From the NCBI GenBank assembly GCA_003138515.1, contig PLGG01000035.1, forward strand, positions 16,224 to 80,223: a stretch of DNA of 64,000 nucleotides, read 5' to 3'. Under the pieces are notes generated by a model, which was not told the DNA's origin, did no database searches, and saw nothing but the letters and a program-made list of their open reading frames with translations. Positions 36,771 to 45,419 of the stretch are shown here, piece by piece. Position numbers and translations under genes: made by a program. Every line of letters begins with the position of its first letter. Positions within the stretch are counted from its first letter, which is position 1. This DNA is from Acidobacteriaceae bacterium (GTDB lineage: Bacteria > Acidobacteriota > Terriglobia > Terriglobales > Acidobacteriaceae).

Positions 36771-37403
36771 ATGGCGCATCCAATAGCGGTAAGCAAGCCG
36801 GTTCGCGGGGCAATTGAGGTCGACGAAGGACTGAGCAGTTTCAGCACGCAGGAGATGTACCGCGAAATCTTGAGCCGCCTGGGCGAGGATCCTGACCGCG
36901 ACGGCCTGCGCTCGACTCCGGAGCGCGTTGAAAAGGCAATGACCTTCCTCACCAAGGGCTACGATCAGGACCCGGCGAGTGTTCTGCACGGGGCAATGTT
37001 CGACGTGGAATACGATGAGATGGTCATCGTCAAGGACATCGAGATGTTCTCGCTTTGCGAGCATCACATGCTGCCCTTCTTCGGCAAGGTGCATGTGGCC
37101 TATATTCCCAAAAAGAAGGTCATTGGTCTCAGCAAGATTCCGCGGCTAGTGGAGGTATTCGCGCGGCGCCTGCAGGTGCAGGAGCGGCTGACGCGGCAGA
37201 TTGCCGACTCCATTCAGGAAGCTATTGCACCGCAGGGCGTAGGCGTGGTCATCGAGGCGCGGCATCTGTGCATGATGATGCGCGGCATCGAGAAGCAGAA
37301 TTCGTCCACGGTGACCAGCGCCATGGTGGGCTGCTTCCGGCAAAAGGAGACGCGCGCGGAGTTTCTATCGCTGGTGCGGCAGCCGGGCACGGGGATCGTC
37401 TGA
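36771..37403 (+). CDS. folE: GTP cyclohydrolase I
   Basis: This 210-residue protein has the zinc site Cys-Glu-His-His in [20 protein letters not shown] and Cys in [14 protein letters not shown], plus [15 protein letters not shown]. FolE converts GTP to 7,8-dihydroneopterin triphosphate, the substrate of PTPS-family enzymes, so its place directly behind the two PTPS genes is functionally coherent. About 30 N-terminal residues precede the conserved domain. Length and motifs are canonical. Confidence 0.96.
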   Translation: MAHPIAVSKPVRGAIEVDEGLSSFSTQEMYREILSRLGEDPDRDGLRSTPERVEKAMTFLTKGYDQDPASVLHGAMFDVEYDEMVIVKDIEMFSLCEHHMLPFFGKVHVAYIPKKKVIGLSKIPRLVEVFARRLQVQERLTRQIADSIQEAIAPQGVGVVIEARHLCMMMRGIEKQNSSTVTSAMVGCFRQKETRAEFLSLVRQPGTGIV

Positions 37404-37444
37404 CGCGCAAGCGACGTTCTGCCGCCAATTCTTCGATTGCCGCC

Positions 37445-38275
37445 TCAAACTCCCTGGGCGAACGGCACCGTCAGATACTTTCCTCGCAACGAGTTCGCGG
37501 CTGTGAGCGCCTGGTTGAATCTTCGCCTGCCCGTCTCGCAAATTCGCGTCAACAGCTTGCCGTCCCGTTCCATGTTCAGCAGTTCCCGCGCAATTTCTTC
37601 CAATTGCTGCCAGTCGTGCCAGTCGCCGATGCGGCGATGCGCGTTTCCCAGCGTCTCCACCAGGCCGGAATCGGCGTCGGCTGAAAGCTGCAGGATGTAA
37701 CGGAGTTCCTTCACCTTGAGCCGGAAGGCGTGGATGTTCTCAGCGTTGAACGGCGGCCATTCGCCAAGTTCGCGGACAACTCTAATCGCCGCGGTGTGGA
37801 CCCCTTCATGCGATTGGGCAGGCAATCCATTGAGGGATACAGCTTTTTTTCCAGGCGCCAGTTCGGCTCGAATGAACCTGGAGTACTGTTTCAGGTTTTC
37901 CCGCGCCAGGTCGCGCCGGCGACCGAGCACGCGCCGCAGCACCTCGGCGTTCTGCTTCCGCGCAATTTGCAGGTGCTCGAGCAGGCGGGTCAGGGAATCG
38001 CCGGCCACGTAACGCGCCAGCTTGCGCGCATTGACGATCATCACGTCCATTTCGCGCACGCCGCCTGCAGCCTTGCGTATTGGTTCAATCGATTTGAGGA
38101 CGCGCCGCGATTCCTTGCCCTCCATCTGCGCCAGCACGGAGACGATCGCCTCAACGCGTCGCGTTGTCGTGCGCAGCTTGTGAACCTCCTCGGGTGGGGG
38201 ATCGATGGGCAAGCTCTTGAGCGTCTTGCTCAGCTCCCGCACCGCCTTGCGCGCGCGTTCCAGTTCGTCTGCCAT
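37445..38275 (-). CDS. CHAD-domain protein
   Basis: This 276-residue, mostly helical, basic protein has the CHAD signature EEVHKLRTTTRRVEA (conserved His and Arg), KAAGGVREMDVMI and later FRLKVKELRYILQL. CHAD domains bind inorganic polyphosphate and often locate to polyphosphate granules. No CYTH or polyphosphate kinase partner is adjacent. It converges on folE with a 41-base gap and diverges from truB. Confidence 0.9.
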   Translation of the reverse strand: MADELERARKAVRELSKTLKSLPIDPPPEEVHKLRTTTRRVEAIVSVLAQMEGKESRRVLKSIEPIRKAAGGVREMDVMIVNARKLARYVAGDSLTRLLEHLQIARKQNAEVLRRVLGRRRDLARENLKQYSRFIRAELAPGKKAVSLNGLPAQSHEGVHTAAIRVVRELGEWPPFNAENIHAFRLKVKELRYILQLSADADSGLVETLGNAHRRIGDWHDWQQLEEIARELLNMERDGKLLTRICETGRRRFNQALTAANSLRGKYLTVPFAQGV

Positions 38276-38344
38276 CTCTGCTTTCTAGCTTGGGGCGTCG
38301 GATGGTGGGTTGGCAAGGGTACTTCAGGCTACTAGAGTGTTGAT

Positions 38345-39235
38345 GTGAACGGACTTCTTGTGATCGACAAGCCGGGCGGGATAACCAGCCACGATGTGGT
38401 GAACCGGCTGCGCCGCATCGCTGGGGAGCAATCAATTGGCCACCTCGGCACGCTGGACCCCATGGCCACCGGGGTTCTGCCGCTACTGATGGGCAGGTTC
38501 ACGCGCCTGGCGCAGTACTTTTCCGCCGCCGAAAAAAGCTATACGGGAACCATTCGCTTCGGCTTCGCGACGGACACCTATGACGCTGAGGGCGAGCCTG
38601 CAGGACCTGACCGCTGGCGGGATGAAGCGGCAACGATAACGCTCGAACGGGTGCGCTCGGCCGCCGCGCGATTCCACGGCGAGATGGAGCAGATGCCGCC
38701 GCAGTTTTCCGCCAAAAAAGTCGACGGACAGCCCGCATACAAGCTTGCCCGCGAGGGCAAACCGGTTCAGTTGAGGCCTGCCCGGATTCGGATCGACGCT
38801 TTTGTGATTGAGGCCTTGGAAGGCCCCGAGGCCAGCTTCACCATTGACATCAGCTCCGGCGGTTATGTGCGCTCCGTGGCGCACGAGTTGGGGCGCGACC
38901 TGGGCTGTGGCGCGCACCTGAGCCGCTTGCGGCGCACGCGGGCGGCCGCCTTCACTCTGGCTGACGCGTACACGCTGGAGGAGCTTGAGGCGCTGGCCGG
39001 AAATGCCGAAGCGCTGGAGGGTTTGTGCATTCATCCGCGCGCTTTGCTGCCGGAAATGCCCGCCGTGACCGGCGACGGCCAGGCTCTGGGTCGTTTCCGC
39101 AACGGGGCGCAGGCTAATCTGCCGGAGTTCACAGCCGCTCCGCTGGTGAAGGTCTTCGCCGGGCCGCGTGAATTGGTCGGAATTGCCCGCAGAGTGGCAG
39201 GCACGCTTTTTCAGCCCGTCTTGGTGTTGGGGTAG
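38345..39235 (+). CDS. truB: tRNA pseudouridine-55 synthase
   Basis: This 296-residue protein starts at GTG 38345. It has GLLVIDKPGGITSHDVV, the catalytic Asp in GHLGTLDPMATGVLPLL, the EKSYTGTIRFG segment and GGYVRSVAHELG. TruB isomerises U55 in the T loop of tRNAs. Length is typical and a short C-terminal PUA-like part is present. rbfA/nusA/infB, its frequent neighbours, are not here. Confidence 0.95.
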   Translation: MNGLLVIDKPGGITSHDVVNRLRRIAGEQSIGHLGTLDPMATGVLPLLMGRFTRLAQYFSAAEKSYTGTIRFGFATDTYDAEGEPAGPDRWRDEAATITLERVRSAAARFHGEMEQMPPQFSAKKVDGQPAYKLAREGKPVQLRPARIRIDAFVIEALEGPEASFTIDISSGGYVRSVAHELGRDLGCGAHLSRLRRTRAAAFTLADAYTLEELEALAGNAEALEGLCIHPRALLPEMPAVTGDGQALGRFRNGAQANLPEFTAAPLVKVFAGPRELVGIARRVAGTLFQPVLVLG

Positions 39236-39237
39236 TG

Positions 39238-39378
39238 TCAGGTGTCTGGGGTCAGGTGTCAGGAGTCGGCCATCGACAACAATACGGGACAGCAGATTTT
39301 TGAGGGGCGGCACCGTTTTGCAAGTGGCGGATGAATTACTGAACCCTGAACTCTGAAACCTGATCTCTGATCTCTGAA
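39238..39378. repeat. Degenerate short repeats between truB and gcvH
   Basis: TCAGGTGTC occurs at 39238-39246 and again at 39252-39260, with CAGGAGTC next to it. At 39340-39378 a second array reads as variants of CTGAACTCTGAAACCTGATC, repeated about five times as 7-8 base units. This word style is not coding in any frame. The strip separates truB from gcvH and likely holds the gcv promoter too. Confidence 0.65.
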
Positions 39379-39467
39379 CCATGTCTCTTCCCCCTTTTCC
39401 TCACTCCCGCCAGCCCTCTCGCCTTAAACTGGAGTTTCGCTGTCTTACAAGAAGGAGCAGTCTCGCC

Positions 39468-39857
39468 ATGCCTTATCCCACGAATTATCGCTACACCCGC
39501 GAGCACGAATGGATTTCGGTGGATGGCGCCATCGGATCGATCGGAATCACAGACTACGCGCAGAACTCGCTCGGCGATATTGTGTACGTCGATGCGCCCA
39601 AGGTGGGCGATACGGTTTCGGCCAATGCCACATTCGGCTCGGTAGAGAGCGTCAAGGCCGTCAGCGACCTCTTTTCGCCCGTCAGCGGCAAAGTGACCGC
39701 GGTGAACGAGGAGCTGAAGACCGCGCCCGACAAAATCAACGAGGACGCGCACGGCACATGGATCATCAAAGTCGAGCTCTCCAATCCCGAAGAGGTGACC
39801 ACACTGCTCGACGCTGCGGCGTACGAGGCGTTTATCGCCGAGGAGACAGGTAACTAG
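39468..39857 (+). CDS. gcvH: Glycine cleavage system H protein
   Basis: This 129-residue protein starts at ATG 39468 with AGAAGGAG about 10 bases upstream; the longer frame is not supported. It has REHEWISV at the N-terminus, the lipoylated Lys in GSVESVKAVSDLFSP and the C-terminal WIIKVEL. GcvH carries the aminomethyl group between P and T proteins. It is followed by gcvPA and gcvPB. No gcvT is in the window. Confidence 0.96.
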   Translation: MPYPTNYRYTREHEWISVDGAIGSIGITDYAQNSLGDIVYVDAPKVGDTVSANATFGSVESVKAVSDLFSPVSGKVTAVNEELKTAPDKINEDAHGTWIIKVELSNPEEVTTLLDAAAYEAFIAEETGN

Positions 39858-39861
39858 CTGC

Positions 39862-39996
39862 TAGCTTCTAGCTCCTGGCCTCTAGTTGTTCCGGTGGCTT
39901 AGAAGCGGCGGCGACCGAATTGGAATTCCGAACAGGCCAAGACGGCCTGTTGCATTGGCTTTTGGCTAGAAGCTAGAAGCCAGGAGCTAGAAGCTA
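39862..39996. repeat. Nested inverted repeat between gcvH and gcvPA
   Basis: TAGCTTCTAGCTCCTGGC (39862-39879) is the exact reverse complement of 39979-39996. Nested inside is a second perfect hairpin, AACAGGCC (39931-39938)/GGCCTGTT (39944-39951) with a 5-base loop. GGAATTCC (39922-39929) sits between them. The unit is 135 bases, ends five bases before the gcvPA start and separates two genes of one pathway. It resembles a small non-autonomous repeat element or a processing hairpin. No reading frame inside. Confidence 0.8.
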
Positions 39997-40001
39997 AGAA
40001 A

Positions 40002-41351
40002 ATGCGCTACCTTCCCAAATCCGACGAAGAACGCCGGCAAATGCTGGCCGAGATCGGCGCGAAGTCGATCGACGATCTCTTCTCGAGCATTCCCGCCGAG
40101 TACCGCCTTGAACGCGACCTCACCGTGCCGCGGCAGCAGGCAGAGAGCGAGATCGTCGAATACTTCCGCGCCGCCGGGCAAAAGAACGCAACTGATTACG
40201 CCAGCTTTCTCGGCGCAGGCGCTTATCGCCATTACCGCCCCGTCATCATCGATGCGCTCGTTCAGCGCGGCGAATTTCTGACGAGTTATACGCCCTACCA
40301 GGCCGAGATCACTCAAGGCACGCTCCAGGCCATCTTTGAGTTTCAGACCATGATCGCCGAGCTCACCGGCATGGACGTGGCCAACGCCAGCATGTACGAC
40401 GGGTCTACAGGAGCTGCGGAAGCGGTGATGATGGCCGTGCGGGTGACTGGCCGCAGTAACGCCGTCGTCGCCGGGACCGTTCACCCTGAATATCGCGAGG
40501 TCCTCGCTACCTACGCGAAGCATCAGGGCCTACCGACGGCGCTGGTTGGCTACGATCCGGAGACTGGCCGCATCGATCTCGATACACTGGACGCTGCGGT
40601 TTCCGCAGAAACCGCAGCCGTTCTCGTGCAAAGCCCGAACTTCTTCGGCGTCATTGAAGACATTCCAGCCATAGCGCAGATCGCGCACGCACGAGGCGCG
40701 CTGCTGATTGTTTCAATTTCCGAATCTATCTCGCTGGGCATCGTTCGTCCGCCCGTTGAGGCCGATATCGTCGCCATGGAGACGCAGTCGTTCGGAGTGG
40801 CGCTCAGCTATGGCGGACCATTTTGCGGAGTCATCGCGGCCAAGGAGCAATTTGTGCGGCAAATGCCAGGCCGGCTCGCAGGCCAAACCGTCGACGGGGC
40901 AGGGAATCGCGGATTTGTACTCACTCTCGCCACGCGCGAGCAGCACATCCGCCGCGAAAAAGCCACCTCGAACATCTGCACCAACCAGGCCCTCGTCGCG
41001 TTGATGGCCACGATCTTTCTCGCTGTCTACGGCAAGGAGGGCATTCGCGAGCTGGCCGAGCACAACTTGGCCAAAGCCGATTACGCGGCCAGGACGCTTG
41101 GCAACCAGCCGGGCGCAAAGCAGCGATTCAAGGGCGCACCGCGCTTCCACGAATTCGTTTTGCAAACCGACGAAGCGCCTGAAGCGTGGAGCCGGCGGCT
41201 GCTTGAAAACAAGATCGTCGGCGGCATCGAGCTGAGCCGGTGGTACCCCGAACTCGGCAACTGCACGCTTTGGTGCGCGACAGAAGTAGTCAAGCGCGAA
41301 CAAATCGACGCGGCGGCAAGAGTGCTGGCAGCTGAAGCGGTGGAGGCATAG
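40002..41351 (+). CDS. gcvPA: Glycine dehydrogenase (decarboxylating) subunit 1
   Basis: This 449-residue protein is the N-terminal half of P protein. It opens [20 protein letters not shown] and has [38 protein letters not shown] and the [13 protein letters not shown] segment. It has lost the PLP lysine, as in the two-subunit type, and pairs with GcvPB encoded nine bases downstream. Together they decarboxylate glycine and load GcvH. Confidence 0.96.
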   Translation: MRYLPKSDEERRQMLAEIGAKSIDDLFSSIPAEYRLERDLTVPRQQAESEIVEYFRAAGQKNATDYASFLGAGAYRHYRPVIIDALVQRGEFLTSYTPYQAEITQGTLQAIFEFQTMIAELTGMDVANASMYDGSTGAAEAVMMAVRVTGRSNAVVAGTVHPEYREVLATYAKHQGLPTALVGYDPETGRIDLDTLDAAVSAETAAVLVQSPNFFGVIEDIPAIAQIAHARGALLIVSISESISLGIVRPPVEADIVAMETQSFGVALSYGGPFCGVIAAKEQFVRQMPGRLAGQTVDGAGNRGFVLTLATREQHIRREKATSNICTNQALVALMATIFLAVYGKEGIRELAEHNLAKADYAARTLGNQPGAKQRFKGAPRFHEFVLQTDEAPEAWSRRLLENKIVGGIELSRWYPELGNCTLWCATEVVKREQIDAAARVLAAEAVEA

Positions 41352-41360
41352 AGGGAAACG

Positions 41361-43043
41361 ATGACTTCGAATGCAAATAGTCCAGAAGCCCGTTCCGCTG
41401 GCCCCCGCACTCTCGGCAAAGTCCGTCCGCACCAGACGCAGAACGAGGCTCTGCTTTTCGAGAAGTCCTCGCCGGGCAAGCGGGCCTACAAGCTGCCGCC
41501 GCTCGACGTGGCCGCCGTAGACTTTTCTTCTGGTCTTGGAGAAGCGTATCGGCAGAACCCGCCAGCGCTCCCCGAACTCAGCGAAATCGAAATTATTCGC
41601 CACTTCACGCGACTCTCCACCTGGAACTACGCCATCGACCTCGGAATGTATCCGCTCGGGTCTTGCACCATGAAGTACAACCCGCGTGTGAACGAGCTTG
41701 TGGCGCGAATCGAGGGATTGGCCGAAGCGCATCCCTACCGGCCAGAATCGCTGGCGCAGGGAATCCTCGAAATCTTCGACCTCCTCCAGCGCTGCCTGCT
41801 CGACATCACCGGAATGGACGCTATCACGCTGCAGCCGGCTGCCGGCGCCCACGGCGAGTTCACCGGAATTCTGCTCACGCGTGCGTGGCACGAGTCGCAG
41901 GGCAATCCGCGCAAGAAGATTCTCATCCCCGACTCCGCGCACGGCACCAATCCGGCGACGGCGGCGATCGTGGGCTACGTGGTCGAGAATCTCAAGTCGA
42001 ACGCCGACGGCGGCATCGACCTCGAAGCACTCACGCGGCAAGTCGACGGAGAGACCGCTGCGCTGATGCTCACCAATCCGTCAACACTCGGCGTCTTCGA
42101 AAGCCAGATCCACAAGATCGCCGACATCCTGCACGCCAAGGGTGCGTTGCTCTACATGGACGGCGCCAACATGAACGCGCTGGTGGGCAAGGTGCGGCCG
42201 GGCGATTTCGGCGTGGACGTAATGCACCTGAACCTGCACAAGACCTTCTCCACTCCGCACGGCGGTGGTGGCCCCGGCTCCGGCCCGGTCGCCTGCAAGG
42301 CATTTCTTGAGCCGTTCCTCCCTATCCCGGTTCTGGTCCGAGGCGGAAAGGGCGAGGAGCCCTGTTCGGATGCGGGAGATTGGGAGGACACCAATGCGGA
42401 GCCGACGGCCGACGGCTGCCCGCCGCTGTTTCGCGCGCCCGTGCTCAAGCCCGACGGCGAGCGCGTCGGCGACACGGATCCCTTGCCGCTTCACCCGTTC
42501 GGCGGCCCGCTGCGCTGGGACTATGACCGCCCGCAATCGGTTGGCCGCGTTCGCGCCTTCTATGGCAATACCGGAATGTTCATTCGCGCGCTGGCCTACA
42601 TTCTCGCCAACGGCCCCGACGGCCTGCGCCAGACGACAGAAGACGCGGTGCTGAACGCCAACTACATCCGCAAGAAGCTTGAAGACGTCTACGAGCTGCC
42701 CTACAAAACGGCCTCGATGCACGAGGTGGTCTTCAGCGACAAGCGGCAGGCGGCGCGCGGCATCAAGACCGGCGACATCGCCAAGCGGCTTATCGACTAC
42801 GGCTTCCATCCCTACACGGTCAGCTTCCCGCTCATCGTCCACGGCGCGCTGATGATCGAGCCGACCGAGAGCGAGTCGCGCGAGGAGCTGGACCTATTCA
42901 TCGCGGCGATGCGGTCGATTGCGCGCGAAGTCGAAGAGAATCCGGAGCTCGTCAAAACCGCTCCGCATTCCACGCGCGTTTCGCGTCTCGACGAAGTGCA
43001 AGCCGCGCGAAAGCCGATCCTGCGCTGGAGACCGCAGCCGTAG
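41361..43043 (+). CDS. gcvPB: Glycine dehydrogenase (decarboxylating) subunit 2
   Basis: The protein is 560 residues, longer than the usual 480-490. It has the PLP lysine in HLNLHKTFSTPHGGGGPGSG and core motifs MYPLGSCTMKYNP and QPAAGAHGEFTG. Between FLPIPVLVRGGK and LRWDYDRPQS, about residues 327-384, lies an acidic, Cys-containing insertion of some 55 residues not present in typical members. It forms the catalytic PLP subunit with GcvPA. The insertion is in frame and coding-like, so it is probably genuine. Confidence 0.95.
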   Translation: MTSNANSPEARSAGPRTLGKVRPHQTQNEALLFEKSSPGKRAYKLPPLDVAAVDFSSGLGEAYRQNPPALPELSEIEIIRHFTRLSTWNYAIDLGMYPLGSCTMKYNPRVNELVARIEGLAEAHPYRPESLAQGILEIFDLLQRCLLDITGMDAITLQPAAGAHGEFTGILLTRAWHESQGNPRKKILIPDSAHGTNPATAAIVGYVVENLKSNADGGIDLEALTRQVDGETAALMLTNPSTLGVFESQIHKIADILHAKGALLYMDGANMNALVGKVRPGDFGVDVMHLNLHKTFSTPHGGGGPGSGPVACKAFLEPFLPIPVLVRGGKGEEPCSDAGDWEDTNAEPTADGCPPLFRAPVLKPDGERVGDTDPLPLHPFGGPLRWDYDRPQSVGRVRAFYGNTGMFIRALAYILANGPDGLRQTTEDAVLNANYIRKKLEDVYELPYKTASMHEVVFSDKRQAARGIKTGDIAKRLIDYGFHPYTVSFPLIVHGALMIEPTESESREELDLFIAAMRSIAREVEENPELVKTAPHSTRVSRLDEVQAARKPILRWRPQP

Positions 43044-43150
43044 CGCAGTTCGCGTTTCGTTGCCTTGATCCTTCGGTCGCTTGATCCCTGCTTAAGGTAC
43101 CAAGGCCGGTATATGATCCACTGCGCCTGCTGGCTACACTTGGCACAGGA

Positions 43151-44119
43151 ATGGCGAGCTCTCCTCCCAGCGCAACATCAGCAGATCACGCGCCGTCATC
43201 GGCGTATCGCGGACGCGTCGCGCCCTCGCCAACGGGCTATTTGCATGTGGGTCACGCGCGCACCTTCTGGACGGCGTTTCAGCGAGCTCGGGAGGCAGAC
43301 GGCACGCTCATCATGCGCATGGAGGATCTCGATCCTGATCGTTGCCGCCCCGCCTACGCCGAGGACGCCCTCGACGATCTGCGCTGGCTGGGAATCCGCT
43401 GGCAGGAGGGCCCGGACAAAGGGGGCCCGTTCGCTCCGTATGTGCAGAGCAAGCGCCGTACTGCCTACCTTGAAGTCTGGCGCAGGCTGCTGCGAACCGG
43501 CCGCCTGTTTCCCTGCCGCTGCTCGCGCAAAGATCTGGCCAACGCACTTGGCGCGCCGCATGAGGGCGCGCAGACTGTGCGTGAAGGCAGCGAATTCGAC
43601 AGCGTCGACGACGAGCCGGACGATGAGCCGCTTTATCCCGGCACCTGTCGGCTCTTCATGGGCGGCACACCGCAGCTCCCCGGTCCAACCGCTAGCGAGT
43701 TTGAAGATCCAGGCGGCACGAACTGGCGCTTCCGAGTTCCCGACGGCGAGGTGATCGAGTTCGTCGACCTCAACCTGGGTCCGCAGCGCTTCGTCGCCGG
43801 CGTGGACTTCGGCGACTTCGTCGTCTGGCGGCGTGACGGCGTTCCCAGCTATCAACTCGCCTGCGTGGCAGACGACGCGGCAATGGGCATCTCTGAAGTA
43901 GTGCGCGGCGCGGACCTGCTCAAGTCAACCGCGCGGCAAATCCTGCTCTACCGCGCTCTCGGTTTCAACCCGCCTGCCTGGTTCCATTGCCGCCTCGTTG
44001 TTGACCACAACGGCCGGCGCCTGGCCAAGCGCCACGATGCTCTGAGCCTCCGCTCTATGCGCCAGCGCGGGCTTACTCCCATGAACATTCTCTCGGCCGA
44101 GCTTCCAGTCGAGGCATAG
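43151..44119 (+). CDS. gluQ: Glutamyl-Q tRNA(Asp) synthetase
   Basis: This 322-residue protein is a truncated GluRS with only the catalytic domain: RVAPSPTGYLHVGHAR (HIGH-type), RMEDLDPDRC and the C-x-C zinc part in FPCRCSRKDL. KRHD (in RLAKRHDALSLR) stands in place of KMSKS. It attaches glutamate to queuosine 34 of tRNA-Asp. Its presence implies queuosine in this organism, relevant to the PTPS/QueD question. It follows gcvPB by 107 bases. Confidence 0.9.
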   Translation: MASSPPSATSADHAPSSAYRGRVAPSPTGYLHVGHARTFWTAFQRAREADGTLIMRMEDLDPDRCRPAYAEDALDDLRWLGIRWQEGPDKGGPFAPYVQSKRRTAYLEVWRRLLRTGRLFPCRCSRKDLANALGAPHEGAQTVREGSEFDSVDDEPDDEPLYPGTCRLFMGGTPQLPGPTASEFEDPGGTNWRFRVPDGEVIEFVDLNLGPQRFVAGVDFGDFVVWRRDGVPSYQLACVADDAAMGISEVVRGADLLKSTARQILLYRALGFNPPAWFHCRLVVDHNGRRLAKRHDALSLRSMRQRGLTPMNILSAELPVEA

Positions 44120-44273
44120 GAAGGCGCATCGGAAGCCCGCCCGGCTGCTCACGGCCTGCCTTTGGGCTGGCTGCATTCCTGCTGCGTCGTTTGGCTTCCA
44201 TGCTTTACCATCGTTGACGTGCGAAGGGTTTCCGCTGCGAGTCGGCCGGGCGCCCATTGCTCGACCGTTTGCC

Positions 44274-44873
44274 ATGCAAGAGGATCTGCAACTTCGATTG
44301 AACCCATTGCGCAGCGCGCCCAATCTGCTCACGCTGATGCGCATCTGTTTGGCGCCGTTCCTGGTGGCCGCAATCCTCGAGGGCCACTTCCTGCTGAGCT
44401 TCATTCTCTTTGTGGCAGCGGGACTGACCGATGCGCTCGATGGCCTGCTGGCGCGATTGCTCAAGCAGCGTTCGATGCTCGGGCAGTATCTTGACCCTGT
44501 GGCAGACAAGCTGCTGCTCAGCACGCTCTTTCTGGTGCTCTTTTACAAGGGATTAATGCCGGGCACCGTGACGGTCTTGGTCTTCGGAAGAGACGTGGGA
44601 ATTCTGCTGGTTGCCGCCATTCTTTATGCGGCCGTCGGGCGGCGCGAATTCCATCCCAGCATCTTCGGCAAGGCCAACACGCTTGCCCAGATAAGCGCCG
44701 TCGCGGCCGTTCTGCTACACCAGGTCACACCGCCGTGGTATTGGGTCACGGTCACCCGGAGACTAGCGCTCTCCGCCACCATCGGGCTGACTGTGGCGTC
44801 GGGCCTGCATTATGCATGGCTGGTATCGCGGCGCCCAGGAACCCCGGCCGCAAGCGGCGCCGGCGCCAAATAG
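44274..44873 (+). CDS. CDP-alcohol phosphatidyltransferase, PgsA-like
   Basis: This protein is 199 residues from ATG 44274. It has the full family motif D-G-x2-A-R-x8-G-x3-D-x3-D: DALDGLLARLLKQRSMLGQY then LDPVADK. Five or six membrane segments follow. Such enzymes exchange CMP from CDP-diacylglycerol for an alcohol, for example glycerol-3-phosphate in phosphatidylglycerol synthesis. Cardiolipin synthase of the Cls-eukaryote type is an alternative. The alcohol is not deducible. Confidence 0.88.
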   Translation: MQEDLQLRLNPLRSAPNLLTLMRICLAPFLVAAILEGHFLLSFILFVAAGLTDALDGLLARLLKQRSMLGQYLDPVADKLLLSTLFLVLFYKGLMPGTVTVLVFGRDVGILLVAAILYAAVGRREFHPSIFGKANTLAQISAVAAVLLHQVTPPWYWVTVTRRLALSATIGLTVASGLHYAWLVSRRPGTPAASGAGAK

Positions 44874-44940
44874 ATTGATTGCTCCAGAACCGCGGACGCA
44901 CGAGAAACACCGCTCCCTGCGCGAGAGCAGTTCGCAGCCT

Positions 44941-45105
44941 CTAGGAATCGTCCGGTTGTTCCTCGGCTCCAGCCGTCTCTTCAATCTCCATATCGCGAAA
45001 TTCTTCAGAATCGAAGATCTCGCCACACTCCAGGCACTCGACGTACTCGGTGTCGTCGTGCCGGGAAACGATCCGGACTCTGGGGTGTTTGCAGGCGGTT
45101 GCCAT
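44941..45105 (-). CDS. Small zinc-ribbon-like acidic protein
   Basis: This is a 54-residue protein, MATACKHPRVRIVSRHDDTE then CLECGEIFDSEEF and an acidic tail. A lone Cys at residue 5 with the later CxxC and nearby His could make a zinc site. The ORF extends further upstream but that part is Arg/Ser-rich and probably untranslated. No family recognised; conserved small proteins of this kind are common in the phylum. The start is inferred from the ATG, with no clear ribosome-binding site. Confidence 0.55.
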   Translation of the reverse strand: MATACKHPRVRIVSRHDDTEYVECLECGEIFDSEEFRDMEIEETAGAEEQPDDS

Positions 45106-45361
45106 CGTTCTACGAGCTTGGTTCTCCTTCGCCGATCCCAGAGCTGGAATTCCCGCCCCCGGTTGAGGGGAGGGCCGCCGCTCCCTTGTGGCTTCTTCCT
45201 TTCGGGAGTATTGGCTTTCGGGTATGGTTGCTCGGGAATGGCTATAGGTGCTCTTTCCGCCAGATTGTAGCCGTCTTTTGCCCGATTGCAAACCGTTTTT
45301 TTGATGAATCCGTGGGCCTGGCGCTCGGAACTAACCGTGATTTGAGCTAGCGAGCACCGAC

Positions 45362-45397
45362 TTGAAGGTGAATTCAACCGGACGTATACTAAATACG
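45362..45397 (+). promoter_or_regulatory. Promoter with overlapping operator for the Rrf2 gene
   Basis: TTGAAG (45362-45367) and TATACT (45385-45390) are a sigma-70-type pair with 17-base spacing. CGTAT (45383-45387) and ATACG (45393-45397) form a 5-base inverted repeat that overlaps the -10 box, placed as an Rrf2 autoregulation site would be. Confidence 0.6.
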
Positions 45398-45419
45398 GAC
45401 CTAACCAGTCGCATATTTC

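Noticed and set aside
39236-39467. Glycine riboswitch upstream of gcvH
   Set aside because: The gap holds short repeats; the conserved glycine-aptamer core could not be recognised by eye. A covariance-model search would settle it.
40713-42041. 442-codon minus-strand frame
   Set aside because: Antisense to gcvPA/gcvPB; no domain.
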